Shown here: piece by piece, positions 40,571-49,892 of the stretch | How the letters are laid out: each line of letters begins with the position of its first letter | Position numbering within the stretch: position 1 is the first letter of the stretch | Assembly (NCBI GenBank): GCA_910575155.1 | Contig: CAJTDX010000018.1 | Coordinates: 1-64,000, forward strand | DNA: 64,000 nt | Direction of reading: 5' to 3' | Source: Lachnospiraceae bacterium | GTDB lineage: Bacteria; Bacillota; Clostridia; Lachnospirales; Lachnospiraceae | The notes under the pieces: model-generated | Database searches by the model: none | Told to the model about the DNA's origin: nothing | What the model saw: only the letters and a program-made list of their open reading frames with translations | Translations under genes and position numbers: made by a program

Positions 40571-41869
40571 TTAATTACCGCCCACCACCTTATCCAAAAG
40601 CCTTGCGGAAGTCCGTTTCGCCTCTCTGGTGGCATGGGCATAAACATTCATTGTGGTACTTACATCAGAGTGTCCCAGAAGTTCCTGCACATCTTTCGGG
40701 GCTGCCCCGTTTGATAACAGATTGCTCGTATAGGTGTGCCGCAACTGGTGGAAGTGGAAATTTTCAAGCCCCTCTACGTGTTTCTGAATCAGCCTGCATA
40801 CATTGGAGAGGGTTGCGGTTGATTCATGGGAACCATCCTGACGTAAACATACAAAAGACAGTTCTTCGTAATCGTCCGGTATCTCCTCCGTACTTTGCAA
40901 AGAATACAGATCATAATGCGTCCTTCCCTTTTCCATTACTTTCTGATAGTAATTGCGGAAATACATTTCGCCACACTGGAAACGCTCTCTGTGCTGTTGC
41001 TTTCTGGCTTTTTTTAGTATCTCTGCCAGTGTGTCGCAGAAGTCCACTGTACGGATTTTTTTCCGCTTGGTTGCACCGATTTCCATCTTGTGGCGGGTGG
41101 CATTGTAACGCATACTCCGGCGGACGGTAAGATACTGTTCCTCAAGGTTGATGTCCTGCCATGCCAGCCCGCATACCTCGCCAATGCGTAATCCAGTATA
41201 ATAGGCTATCTGCACCGGCAGGAGTGCCGGATTTCTTTTTTTACGGAGATAATCCGTTATCTCCGTGTACTGCTCATGAGTAATGGTCGGGATGTCTGTC
41301 TCATTTTCCGCATTTCCCTCAAACAGTTCCACTTCCTCCTTTTTTACCCGCATGCGTACATACTGCATGGGATTAAAAGTAATATAGCGTTTCGGGAATA
41401 CCGCAAACCGGAACGAGCCCCGCAGGACTGCCGAAAACTGGAGCATATAGTTTTTACTGATGGGCTGAGCCTCCGTTCCGTCCGGTCTTGTTCCTCCAAA
41501 AGACAGGAAATCAATATACTCCTGTAAATGGTCGGCAGTTATGCTTTTCAGCTTACGCTGTCCGATAGGATGTTTCTTAATCTGTCTGGCGGTAGTGGTA
41601 TAGGCAATCAGCGTCCCAGTGCTTAATGTACCGGGCTTTACTTCTTCCTCCAGCCATATATCCAGCATTTCCCCCAGCGTGATATTTTCCGTCTTTGCCA
41701 CAAACTTCTTTTCCTCGTAATCCTCCATTGCCTTGCGGAGAAGTTTCTCCGTTTCTGACTTGCTCTCTGTTCCTGCGTACTCCTTCTGCACCAGATTTCC
41801 GCTCTCATTCTCCACATAAAAGCGGTAGTACCATTTCTTTCCTTTTTTTCTTACAGAACCTTTTGCCAT
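40571..41869 (-). CDS. int: tyrosine integrase of an integrative element
   Basis: N-terminal SVRKKGKKWYYRFYVENESG, YYTGLRIGEVCGLAW, HQLRHTYTSNLLSNG, LGHSDVSTTMNVYAH. Confidence 0.93.
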   Translation of the reverse strand: MAKGSVRKKGKKWYYRFYVENESGNLVQKEYAGTESKSETEKLLRKAMEDYEEKKFVAKTENITLGEMLDIWLEEEVKPGTLSTGTLIAYTTTARQIKKHPIGQRKLKSITADHLQEYIDFLSFGGTRPDGTEAQPISKNYMLQFSAVLRGSFRFAVFPKRYITFNPMQYVRMRVKKEEVELFEGNAENETDIPTITHEQYTEITDYLRKKRNPALLPVQIAYYTGLRIGEVCGLAWQDINLEEQYLTVRRSMRYNATRHKMEIGATKRKKIRTVDFCDTLAEILKKARKQQHRERFQCGEMYFRNYYQKVMEKGRTHYDLYSLQSTEEIPDDYEELSFVCLRQDGSHESTATLSNVCRLIQKHVEGLENFHFHQLRHTYTSNLLSNGAAPKDVQELLGHSDVSTTMNVYAHATREAKRTSARLLDKVVGGN

Positions 41870-41972
41870 AATAAAATCTCCTTTCCTAGACGCAATCTGT
41901 TATTGCGTTGGCAATCGGAACTGATAGATATGCTTATTTGCGTGTAGGCATATCAAAACTCCGGCTGCCCTG

Positions 41973-42587
41973 TCACAAGGAATGTTCACTCAGAAGATTT
42001 TTCAGCCTCGTCCTCGCAAGTTCCGGCTGTTTGGCATACACTCTTACAATGTCGCTGATTTCACTCGTGCTGTTGATGAAACGCATAACCTCCCGCAGAA
42101 ACATGACGTTGTTAAACTCCTGTTCAGATTCAAATCCCATGACCTTTGACATTGCCTCATTGAAATCCCCGCCCTTACCATACTCTTTAGCCGCATGGGT
42201 AAAAGACTGGTTAAACATACGGTACTCATAAAGGAACAAAAGCAGCAAATCCTTTGAGAAATCGCTTTCTTCCTCTTTCATGTCAAGCGGGAAATCGCCC
42301 ATTATCCGGCTCATGGCGGATTCAATCTTAAAATCCCTGCTGTCCGACATATCCGCCCCCATATCCTCTGTTTCGCCCCGGAGCCATGCCGCTGATACAT
42401 GAAGTGCATCCGCTAATCCCTCAACAATCAGTTTCTTTGTGTTGTCAATGCTCCCATTCTCATACCGCTGGATGGTGGTCTTGTTCACGTCCATCTGTCC
42501 GGCAACATACTGGAGGGGGAGTTTCAGCGACTTGCGGCGTTGTTTCGCCCGTTCACCGATTGTCCTGCGAAGTTCTTTCTTCTCCAT
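41973..42587 (-). CDS. XRE-family transcriptional regulator
   Basis: IGERAKQRRKSLKLPLQYVAGQMDVNKTTIQRYENGSIDNTKK helix-turn-helix. Confidence 0.88.
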   Translation of the reverse strand: MEKKELRRTIGERAKQRRKSLKLPLQYVAGQMDVNKTTIQRYENGSIDNTKKLIVEGLADALHVSAAWLRGETEDMGADMSDSRDFKIESAMSRIMGDFPLDMKEEESDFSKDLLLLFLYEYRMFNQSFTHAAKEYGKGGDFNEAMSKVMGFESEQEFNNVMFLREVMRFINSTSEISDIVRVYAKQPELARTRLKNLLSEHSL

Positions 42588-42868
42588 CGTGACCTCCTTG
42601 CACTGCGTTCCCCCTGCTTGTTATAAGCTGTTAAAGGGAAATCTGTTTCGTTGTTACAAGACTATAATAACACACAAAAACAGATGTTGCAATATGCAAA
42701 ATAGAAATAACCGCAAAAGGACTTGACAAAACCATCGTATTTACTTATTATGTATTTTACAGCGTTGCATAATGCAATATTGTAAATCAACAAGAAAGGG
42801 GATACGGATATGAGCAGGAATGAAAATGCAGGAAAAACAGGTTATCGGAAAAGAGGGAGGATATTTGT

Positions 42869-43087
42869 ATGGCAGAGATTAAGATTGGAATGACGATAGA
42901 GGAAGCGTCCGAATATACGGGCATTGGCAGGAACACCATGCGGAAACTGGTGGAATGGGAGAAAATCCCGGTGCTGCGGATTGGACGGAAAGCAATCATA
43001 CGCAGGGATGTGCTGGAGAGGTTTATGGCAGCAAATGAGGGGAAAGACCTGCGGAACCGCCCGGAAGTAAAAACTGTCCGGACATGA
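42869..43087 (+). CDS. xis: excisionase-family HTH protein
   Basis: MTIEEASEYTGIGRNTMRKLVEWEKIPVLRIGRKAIIRRDVLERFM. Confidence 0.85.
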   Translation: MAEIKIGMTIEEASEYTGIGRNTMRKLVEWEKIPVLRIGRKAIIRRDVLERFMAANEGKDLRNRPEVKTVRT

Positions 43088-43174
43088 TAAGAGGCAGCCA
43101 TAACGGCTGCCCCATTGGCAATCAGACCGGAGTCTTGATATACCTACACGCAAGATAAGTGTATCACAGACTTC

Positions 43175-43197
43175 TCCGGTTATCAACCGGAATTTTT
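43175..43197 (+). terminator. rho-independent terminator
   Basis: TCCGGTT-atc-AACCGGA followed by a T-run. Confidence 0.65.
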
Positions 43198-43214
43198 CTT
43201 TGGCAGGACAGGAA

Positions 43215-43333
43215 TGGTGTAGTTTTGGTGTAGCAATGGTGTAGATTTTTTCTACACCGTTCCTACATCATTTTTTGAAATACTACACCATTCCTGCATC
43301 ATTTGGGGCAAAGCCTACATCAAAACTACACCA
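43215..43333. repeat. array of nine TGGTGTAG/CTACACCA-like octamers with 11-bp phasing
   Basis: TGGTGTAG at 43215, 43226, 43237; inverse octamers at 43252, 43263, 43283, 43294, 43315, 43326. Confidence 0.9.
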
Positions 43334-44921
43334 TGACAGGGGAATCAATGGGAAAAGTGCCCTCAACAGCAAAGGCAGGCTGTCCGGTGTGGCAAAACAC
43401 AACCTGCGGAAATACCGTTCCAAAGAGTATGACAGGGAGAACATTGTCCTGCTCTTTGGCAGTACAAATCTTATGCGGGATGTGAAAAAAGTCTATCAGG
43501 ACACTTTTTCAGAAGCACTGGAGCAGTATAACCAAAAACAGACAAGGGCAGACCGACGGATTGACGATTATTTTGAACATCTGTCCGGCAAGAACCAAGA
43601 CATGGCAGTGGAGATTATTTTCCAGTGCGGGGATAAGGATTTCTGGGAAGATGTCTTTATGGAAACAGATAAGGAAAAGCAAAACAAAGAAAATATCTGC
43701 AAGGTATATGACACCTTACTGGAGCAGTTGCAGAAAGAAATGCCGGATTTCAAAGTTGCAAATGCGGTAGTCCACTTTGATGAAGCAAGCCCGCATATGC
43801 ACGTTGTAGGCGTTCCCATAGGCAGGGGATTTAAGCGCGGGCTGGAAACAAAGGTTTCCAAACGCTCTGTTTTCACTCCGAAAACGCTGGAGAATATTTT
43901 ACAGAACAGCCTGCGTCAGACCGCAAGCGTAGAAATGCTTATCCACTTCGGAGTGCTTGTAAAAGATAAGCAGAAAGGGAAAAACTATGACCTGACCGTT
44001 GCGGAATATAAGGTGCAGCAGGAAACGAAGCGGCTGGAAATGGTGGCGGGATTCCTTGAAGAAAAACAGGACAGGCTTTTTAATGCCAACCAACGTCTGG
44101 AACAGGCAGAAAAAGAAGTTTCCGAAGCAGAACGGCGGTTGTCTGACACGAAAACAGAGATTATCGGAGCAGAGGAAGATTTGATACAGATAAAAACAGA
44201 AGGCAGGGAAATGAAACAAAAACTGATGGCAGAACAGGAGGAAATACGGCAGGAAAATTTGTCCTTAAAAACAGATACGCTTATCCTTCATTCTGATAAA
44301 GAGCGTCTTTTGCATGATGTCAGGAAAGCAACAGATGAAAAGGAACAAATACAGGTAAAAAAAGAGGGGTTTTTAGAGGATATCGGTGTGTTGGATAAAG
44401 AGTTTGAAAAGCGTCTGGATTTCATCAACGTACTGGATAAACTCAAAGCACTCTTTTATAAGCTGTTATCCATGATTCCGCTGGTGCGGGAGTTTGCAAA
44501 GTTTGTAGAAGAAAAAAAGGATATACGGGCCGCCTCCCCTTATGGCTATACCCCTCTCGGCAGGCTGTTAAGGGAGTACCGTACCTCTCTCCCTCAGCAT
44601 GACAGGCTTGTCACGTTCCCGGAGATTGCCTCGTGGCAGACTTCCACAGGGGAAGTGGTTCCGGTGTATGAGGACTATAACGGACGGGGAACGGAGTACA
44701 GGCTGGCGGGATTCTGGAATGTGCAGAAGGAACAGGCTGTAAAGGTTTCTGAAATAAGAGAGGAAATCATGCCGGAGAACCGGATATGTACGTTAGAGCT
44801 GGCAGAGGTGTATGTAAAGGCGGTGGAGAGTTTCATGGAGGATATGGAACCGGAAGAACGTACAAGGGAGAACCGTCCTATGTATCAGAGACAAAACGAG
44901 GAATATATACAGGGCAGATAA
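43275..44921 (+). CDS. MobV/Pre-family relaxase
   Basis: NAVVHFDEASPHMHVVGVPI (HxDExxPHxH), LSGVAKHNLRKY N-terminus, coiled-coil C-terminus; true start uncertain because the repeat array overlaps the 5' end. Confidence 0.85.
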   Translation: MKYYTIPASFGAKPTSKLHHDRGINGKSALNSKGRLSGVAKHNLRKYRSKEYDRENIVLLFGSTNLMRDVKKVYQDTFSEALEQYNQKQTRADRRIDDYFEHLSGKNQDMAVEIIFQCGDKDFWEDVFMETDKEKQNKENICKVYDTLLEQLQKEMPDFKVANAVVHFDEASPHMHVVGVPIGRGFKRGLETKVSKRSVFTPKTLENILQNSLRQTASVEMLIHFGVLVKDKQKGKNYDLTVAEYKVQQETKRLEMVAGFLEEKQDRLFNANQRLEQAEKEVSEAERRLSDTKTEIIGAEEDLIQIKTEGREMKQKLMAEQEEIRQENLSLKTDTLILHSDKERLLHDVRKATDEKEQIQVKKEGFLEDIGVLDKEFEKRLDFINVLDKLKALFYKLLSMIPLVREFAKFVEEKKDIRAASPYGYTPLGRLLREYRTSLPQHDRLVTFPEIASWQTSTGEVVPVYEDYNGRGTEYRLAGFWNVQKEQAVKVSEIREEIMPENRICTLELAEVYVKAVESFMEDMEPEERTRENRPMYQRQNEEYIQGR

Positions 44922-44976
44922 ATAATTCCGTTGTTAAAAGGCATAGATGAAATATTCTATGCCTTTTGCAGTGCAA

Positions 44977-45016
44977 TTAACTTACAATTAACATATATGC
45001 ACTTTAAGAGTTAACA
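44977..45016 (+). promoter_or_regulatory. candidate Pho box upstream of pstS
   Basis: TTAACT-N5-TTAACA at 44977-44993 plus TTAACA at 45011; 11-bp spacing fits the TTAACA-type PhoP direct repeat of Firmicutes. Confidence 0.55.
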
Positions 45017-45068
45017 TTGGGGACGGTATACTTGGTTCATACAAAAAAAACAAAGGAGTGTGTTCAAT

Positions 45069-45920
45069 ATGAAAAAATTTATTATGATTGCAACCGTTTT
45101 TACACTTATGACAGGGGTATTGACAGGATGTAGCGGCAATGCTGGTTCGTTCACTGACAAAAGTACAGCAAATGAGACAACTAAGAGTTCACAAACAATA
45201 GCCACCGACGGTTCCACTTCAATGGAGAAAGTCATTGGATTTTTGAGTGAAGCCTATATGGAGGAACATGGAAATATAAAGGTTACATACAATCCAACGG
45301 GTTCTAGTTCCGGTATACAGGCAGTAGCGGAAGGAAGATGTGATATCGGACTGGCAAGTCGTGACCTGAAGGAAGATGAAACAGCAGATTTACAGGGAAC
45401 GGTAGTTGCCATTGATGGAATCGGAATCATAGTCAATCCTGATAATCCGGCAACAGATTTAACAATTGATCAGATAGGGAAGATTTACAGTGGTGAGATT
45501 ACCAACTGGAAAGAGGTTGGCGGCAGCGACGCACCGATTGTCTGTATTGGGCGTGAGGCGGCTTCCGGCACAAGAGACGGTTTTGAGGAAGTGACAGGCA
45601 CAAAGGATAAATGCAAGTATTCACAGGAACTTACGTCTACGGGCGATGTCGTGCAGACGGTATCCGGCAATCCAAATGCCATTGGCTATGCATCGGTTGC
45701 CTCGGTTGGTGATACGGTAAAGATGGTCAGCGTGGAAGGGGTAAGCCCGACAACAGAAAGTATTCAGGATGGGAAATACAAAGTCCAGAGAAACTTCGTG
45801 CTGGTCACAAAAAAGGACACTGCTCTTTCTAAAGCTGCACAGGAGTTTTTCGACTTCGCTACCAGCGAACAGGCAGACAGCCTTATTACAGAGGCAGGTG
45901 CTGTTCCTGTCAAACGGTAA
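45069..45920 (+). CDS. pstS: phosphate ABC transporter substrate-binding lipoprotein
   Basis: Lipobox LTGC; ATDGSTSMEKVIGFLSEAY, GREAASGTRDGFEEVTG. Confidence 0.93.
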   Translation: MKKFIMIATVFTLMTGVLTGCSGNAGSFTDKSTANETTKSSQTIATDGSTSMEKVIGFLSEAYMEEHGNIKVTYNPTGSSSGIQAVAEGRCDIGLASRDLKEDETADLQGTVVAIDGIGIIVNPDNPATDLTIDQIGKIYSGEITNWKEVGGSDAPIVCIGREAASGTRDGFEEVTGTKDKCKYSQELTSTGDVVQTVSGNPNAIGYASVASVGDTVKMVSVEGVSPTTESIQDGKYKVQRNFVLVTKKDTALSKAAQEFFDFATSEQADSLITEAGAVPVKR

Positions 45921-45937
45921 TTACAGGAGGGGCTGTT

Positions 45938-46810
45938 ATGGAAAAGATAAAAAAGACAGCAAGGTGGATGGAAAGGGCAATGAACCTGTTGTTTTTGGTA
46001 TGCGGTCTGCTGACGATACTGTTTGTCGTCCTAATTACTATATTTCTCTTGATAAGCGGCATTCCGGCAATACGGGATATCGGTCTGGGAGATTTCCTGT
46101 TTGGGAAGGTCTGGGCATCTACTTCTGCAAAGCCTTCCTATGGAATCCTTCCCTTTATCCTGGCATCCGTATACGGAACTCTGGGGGCAATCCTCATAGG
46201 AGTTCCGATTGGACTGCTATGTGCTATTTTTCTGGCAAAGATGTCCCCAAAGAAAGTTAGCAGTGCAGTAAGGAATGTGGTAGATTTGCTTGCCGGAATC
46301 CCGTCTGTCGTTTATGGGCTGGTGGGAATGATCATCATTGTTCCATGCGTAAGGGAGATATTTCATCTCCCGGATGGTGCAAACCTCTTTTCGGCAATTC
46401 TTGTCCTTGCTGTTATGATTCTGCCCTCTATCATTTCCGTATCGGAAACGGCAATCGGGGCGGTGCCAAAGGAATATGAGGAGGCTTCTCTTGCTCTGGG
46501 GGCGACAAAGACGGAAACCGTATTTAAGGTGGTTGTGCCTGCCGCAAAAAGCGGCATTGTCACTGCGGTTGTATTAGGCATTGGCAGGGCAGTCGGGGAA
46601 GCGATGGCGGTTATGATGGTAGCGGGAAATGTTGCCAATATGCCGAAACTGTTTGGCAGCGTCCGGTTTCTGACTACTGCTGTTGCCAGTGAAATGTCCT
46701 ATTCTTCCGGCTTACAGAGACAGGCATTATTTTCCATCGCACTGGTGCTTTTTCTGTTCATTATGGCAATTAACCTGATATTAAATGTAGTAATTAAAAA
46801 AAAGGTTTGA
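45938..46810 (+). CDS. pstC: phosphate ABC transporter permease
   Basis: GTLGAILIGVPIGLLCAIFLAKM, GIPSVVYGLVGM, AIGAVPKEYEEASLALGATKTET, IGRAVGEAMAVMMVAGN. Confidence 0.92.
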   Translation: MEKIKKTARWMERAMNLLFLVCGLLTILFVVLITIFLLISGIPAIRDIGLGDFLFGKVWASTSAKPSYGILPFILASVYGTLGAILIGVPIGLLCAIFLAKMSPKKVSSAVRNVVDLLAGIPSVVYGLVGMIIIVPCVREIFHLPDGANLFSAILVLAVMILPSIISVSETAIGAVPKEYEEASLALGATKTETVFKVVVPAAKSGIVTAVVLGIGRAVGEAMAVMMVAGNVANMPKLFGSVRFLTTAVASEMSYSSGLQRQALFSIALVLFLFIMAINLILNVVIKKKV

Positions 46811-46811
46811 A

Positions 46812-46888
46812 GTTCCACTATTGCATGAAAATACCATGCCAAGTGGAACTAAGGCAAACCTATCAAGAACGCAAAAACAGCGTTCTTG
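46812..46888 (+). other. two consecutive intercistronic hairpins between pstC and pstA
   Basis: GTTCCACT..AGTGGAAC (46812-46849) and CAAGAACGC aaaaaca GCGTTCTTG (46864-46888). Confidence 0.7.
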
Positions 46889-46909
46889 AGGAAAATGGAG
46901 GAAATACAT

Positions 46910-47773
46910 GTGACTGATACAATATCGAAAGCAAGAAAAATTAAGGATACTATCTTAAAGCTGATGATGGTTTTATCAGCAGGATTGATTTGCTCTCTCC
47001 TGCTCGGACTGATTGGATATATCCTGTACCGGGGCATTCCACATATCTCATGGATGCTTGTTTCTACGAAACCAAGCCTTTTGCGTGGTACGGTCGGGAT
47101 TCTGCCAAACATCCTGAATACCTTATATATCATTATCATAACGCTTGTAATTGTACTGCCGCTTGGGGTAGGGGCTGCGATTTATCTGAACGAATATGCA
47201 AAGAATAAAAAACTGGTACGGGTCATTGAACTGGCAACAGAAACCCTTGCCGGAATCCCATCAATTATATATGGACTGGTGGGAATGCTCCTGTTTGTGC
47301 AGTTTTTCTCTCTGGGAACCAGTCTGATGGCCGGTTCGCTCACCCTGGCAATCATGACATTGCCCACGATTATACGCACCACACAGGAAAGCCTGAAAAC
47401 GGTGCCAAAAGCATACCGGGAAGGTTCGCTCGGATTAGGGGCAGGCAAATGGTATATGATTCGTACAGTTGTCATTCCCTGTGTCATTGATGGGATTGTT
47501 ACCGGCTGTATCTTATCGGTGGGCAGAGTGGTAGGTGAAAGTGCCGCACTTCTCTTTACGGCAGGGATGGCAAATGAACTGCTGTCCGTACCAGAGGCAG
47601 TGCAGGCGGGAAATGCGGGTTCTACCCTGACCGTTGCCATGTATGTATATGCGAAAGAGCGCGGGCAGTTTGATGTTGCGTTTGCGGTTGCCGCTATATT
47701 GCTTGTACTTACCTTTCTTATCAATATGTCGGCAAAGATAGCGGCGGTTAGACTGAAACAGAAACGAGGTTAA
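46910..47773 (+). CDS. pstA: phosphate ABC transporter permease
   Basis: [56 protein letters not shown] start after GGAGG. Confidence 0.92.
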   Translation: MTDTISKARKIKDTILKLMMVLSAGLICSLLLGLIGYILYRGIPHISWMLVSTKPSLLRGTVGILPNILNTLYIIIITLVIVLPLGVGAAIYLNEYAKNKKLVRVIELATETLAGIPSIIYGLVGMLLFVQFFSLGTSLMAGSLTLAIMTLPTIIRTTQESLKTVPKAYREGSLGLGAGKWYMIRTVVIPCVIDGIVTGCILSVGRVVGESAALLFTAGMANELLSVPEAVQAGNAGSTLTVAMYVYAKERGQFDVAFAVAAILLVLTFLINMSAKIAAVRLKQKRG

Positions 47774-47777
47774 AGTT

Positions 47778-48530
47778 ATGGAACACATTATCACGACAAA
47801 GAATTTAAACTTATGGTATGGTGCGAGCCATGCCCTGAAAAGTATCAACATGGAAATCCCGGAAAAGAAAATCACTGCGCTGATTGGCCCCTCTGGCTGT
47901 GGAAAATCCACTTATCTGAAAACATTGAACCGGATGAATGATTTGGTGGAAAGCTGCCGTATCGAAGGAGAAATTATGCTTTCCGGCATTGACATTTACA
48001 AGGGGATTGATGTAAACATTTTGCGGAAACGTGTTGGCATGGTCTTTCAAAAACCGAATCCGTTTCCAATGAGTATTTATGATAATATTGCCTATGGTCC
48101 AAGAATACATGGAATCAAATCAAAGGTTAAGTTGGATGAAATCGTGGAGCGTTCCCTGACGCAGGCGGCAATCTGGGAGGAATGCAAAGACCGTTTGAAA
48201 AAGAGTGCATTGGGCATGAGTGGCGGCCAGCAGCAGAGGCTCTGCATTGCAAGGGCACTGGCGGTAGAGCCGGAAGTCCTTCTGATGGATGAACCGACGT
48301 CTGCCCTTGACCCTATTTCCACTTCAAAGATTGAAGATTTAGCAATGGAACTGAAGGAAAAATATACGATTATTATGGTAACCCACAATATGCAGCAGGC
48401 AGTGCGGATTGCAGATAAGACAGCATTCTTCCTGCTGGGCGAGGTGGTGGAGTTTGATGATACGCAGACCATGTTCTCCACACCGTCTGACCAGAGGACA
48501 GAGGATTATATTACAGGGAGGTTTGGATAA
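47778..48530 (+). CDS. pstB: phosphate ABC transporter ATP-binding protein
   Basis: [58 protein letters not shown]. Confidence 0.96.
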   Translation: MEHIITTKNLNLWYGASHALKSINMEIPEKKITALIGPSGCGKSTYLKTLNRMNDLVESCRIEGEIMLSGIDIYKGIDVNILRKRVGMVFQKPNPFPMSIYDNIAYGPRIHGIKSKVKLDEIVERSLTQAAIWEECKDRLKKSALGMSGGQQQRLCIARALAVEPEVLLMDEPTSALDPISTSKIEDLAMELKEKYTIIMVTHNMQQAVRIADKTAFFLLGEVVEFDDTQTMFSTPSDQRTEDYITGRFG

Positions 48531-49213
48531 TGCGGAATAAATTTGACAGACAGTTATCGCAGCTTAATACAGAACTTGTTACCATGGGAGCCTTATGCGA
48601 GGAGGCAATTACCAATGCGGTAAAATATCTTACGGATAATGAAGAAAACAGCAAAAATATGTGTCTGGATGCGGATACGCAGATTGATAAAAAAGAGCGT
48701 GATATCGAAACCCTCTGCCTGAAACTGATTTTGCAGCAGCAGCCCGTGGCAAAAGATTTGAGAGTTGTTTCAGCCGCTTTGAAAATGATATCCGATATGG
48801 AACGGATTGGAGATCAGGCATCGGATATTGTGGAGATTGCACCTTATGTGGCAAAAAAGGGAACGCTTGGCGAAACCCATATCCGGGAAATGGCAGAAGC
48901 AGCGATCAAAATGGTGTCAGAAAGTATTGAATCTTTTGTAAAAATGAATCTGGATATTGCCTGGCTGGTAATTGAACATGATAATATCGTGGATGATTTA
49001 TTTGACAAGGTAAAGCGGGAGTTGATAAAATCAATAACGGAGAGACACGCCGATGCGGAGGCTCTTATGGATTTGCTGATGATTGCAAAATATTTTGAGC
49101 GGATTGGCGACCATGCAGAAAATATTGCGGAATGGGTTATTTATTCCATTACCGGAGAGCATCGGAAAAGACCTGAAAATAAGGAAAGCTCCACCAAAGG
49201 AGGAATCGGTTAA
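48530..49213 (+). CDS. phoU: phosphate signalling protein PhoU
   Basis: Two PhoU repeats (DLRVVSAALKMISDMERIGDQASDI, MIAKYFERIGDHAENIAEWV). Confidence 0.95.
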   Translation: MRNKFDRQLSQLNTELVTMGALCEEAITNAVKYLTDNEENSKNMCLDADTQIDKKERDIETLCLKLILQQQPVAKDLRVVSAALKMISDMERIGDQASDIVEIAPYVAKKGTLGETHIREMAEAAIKMVSESIESFVKMNLDIAWLVIEHDNIVDDLFDKVKRELIKSITERHADAEALMDLLMIAKYFERIGDHAENIAEWVIYSITGEHRKRPENKESSTKGGIG

Positions 49214-49214
49214 C

Positions 49215-49892
49215 ATGATTTATCTGCTGGAAGATGATGATAATATAAGAAAGCTGGTATGCTATGCGCTGTCAAAAGAGGGATTTGAAGTACAGGGGCA
49301 TTCTTCTCCAAAGGAATTTTGGCAGGGACTAAATACGGAACTGCCGGAATTGGTTTTGCTGGATATTATGCTGCCGGAAGAAGACGGGTTGTCGATTCTG
49401 AATAAACTGAAAGGTAATGCAGCGACTGCGCATATCCCTGTGATTATGCTTACCGCAAAGGGCAGTGAATTTGATAAGGTCACAGGCCTTGATATGGGAG
49501 CGGATGATTACGTGGCAAAGCCTTTTGGAACGATGGAACTGATTTCAAGGATCCGGGCGGTACTGAGGCGTTCCCAAAAAACGCAGGATGACAGAACGTA
49601 TACGATTGGCGGGCTGTATGTTAATCCTGCAAAACATATTATTACGGTATCAGGGGAAGCGGTATCGCTTTCCTATAAGGAATATCTGCTGTTGATGGTT
49701 CTGCTGGAGGCAGAGGGCAATGTAGTGGAACGTGACAGGCTTTTAACCAGTGTCTGGGGGGAATATTATACAGAATCCCGGACGCTGGATGTGCATATCC
49801 GGAAACTGCGGGTAAAACTGGGGGATGCCGGAAAACTCATTCAGACTATAAAAGGAATCGGTTATAAATTAGGAGGCGATTGGAATGAATAA
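49215..49892 (+). CDS. PhoB/PhoP-like response regulator
   Basis: MIYLLEDDDNIRKLVCYAL, LLDIMLPEEDGL, ADDYVAKPF, winged helix; follows phoU. Confidence 0.88.
   Translation: MIYLLEDDDNIRKLVCYALSKEGFEVQGHSSPKEFWQGLNTELPELVLLDIMLPEEDGLSILNKLKGNAATAHIPVIMLTAKGSEFDKVTGLDMGADDYVAKPFGTMELISRIRAVLRRSQKTQDDRTYTIGGLYVNPAKHIITVSGEAVSLSYKEYLLLMVLLEAEGNVVERDRLLTSVWGEYYTESRTLDVHIRKLRVKLGDAGKLIQTIKGIGYKLGGDWNE

Noticed and set aside
40571-44921. Integrase/XRE/excisionase block considered as a prophage
   Set aside because: No capsid, terminase, portal, tail or lysis genes; presence of a MobV relaxase fits an IME better.
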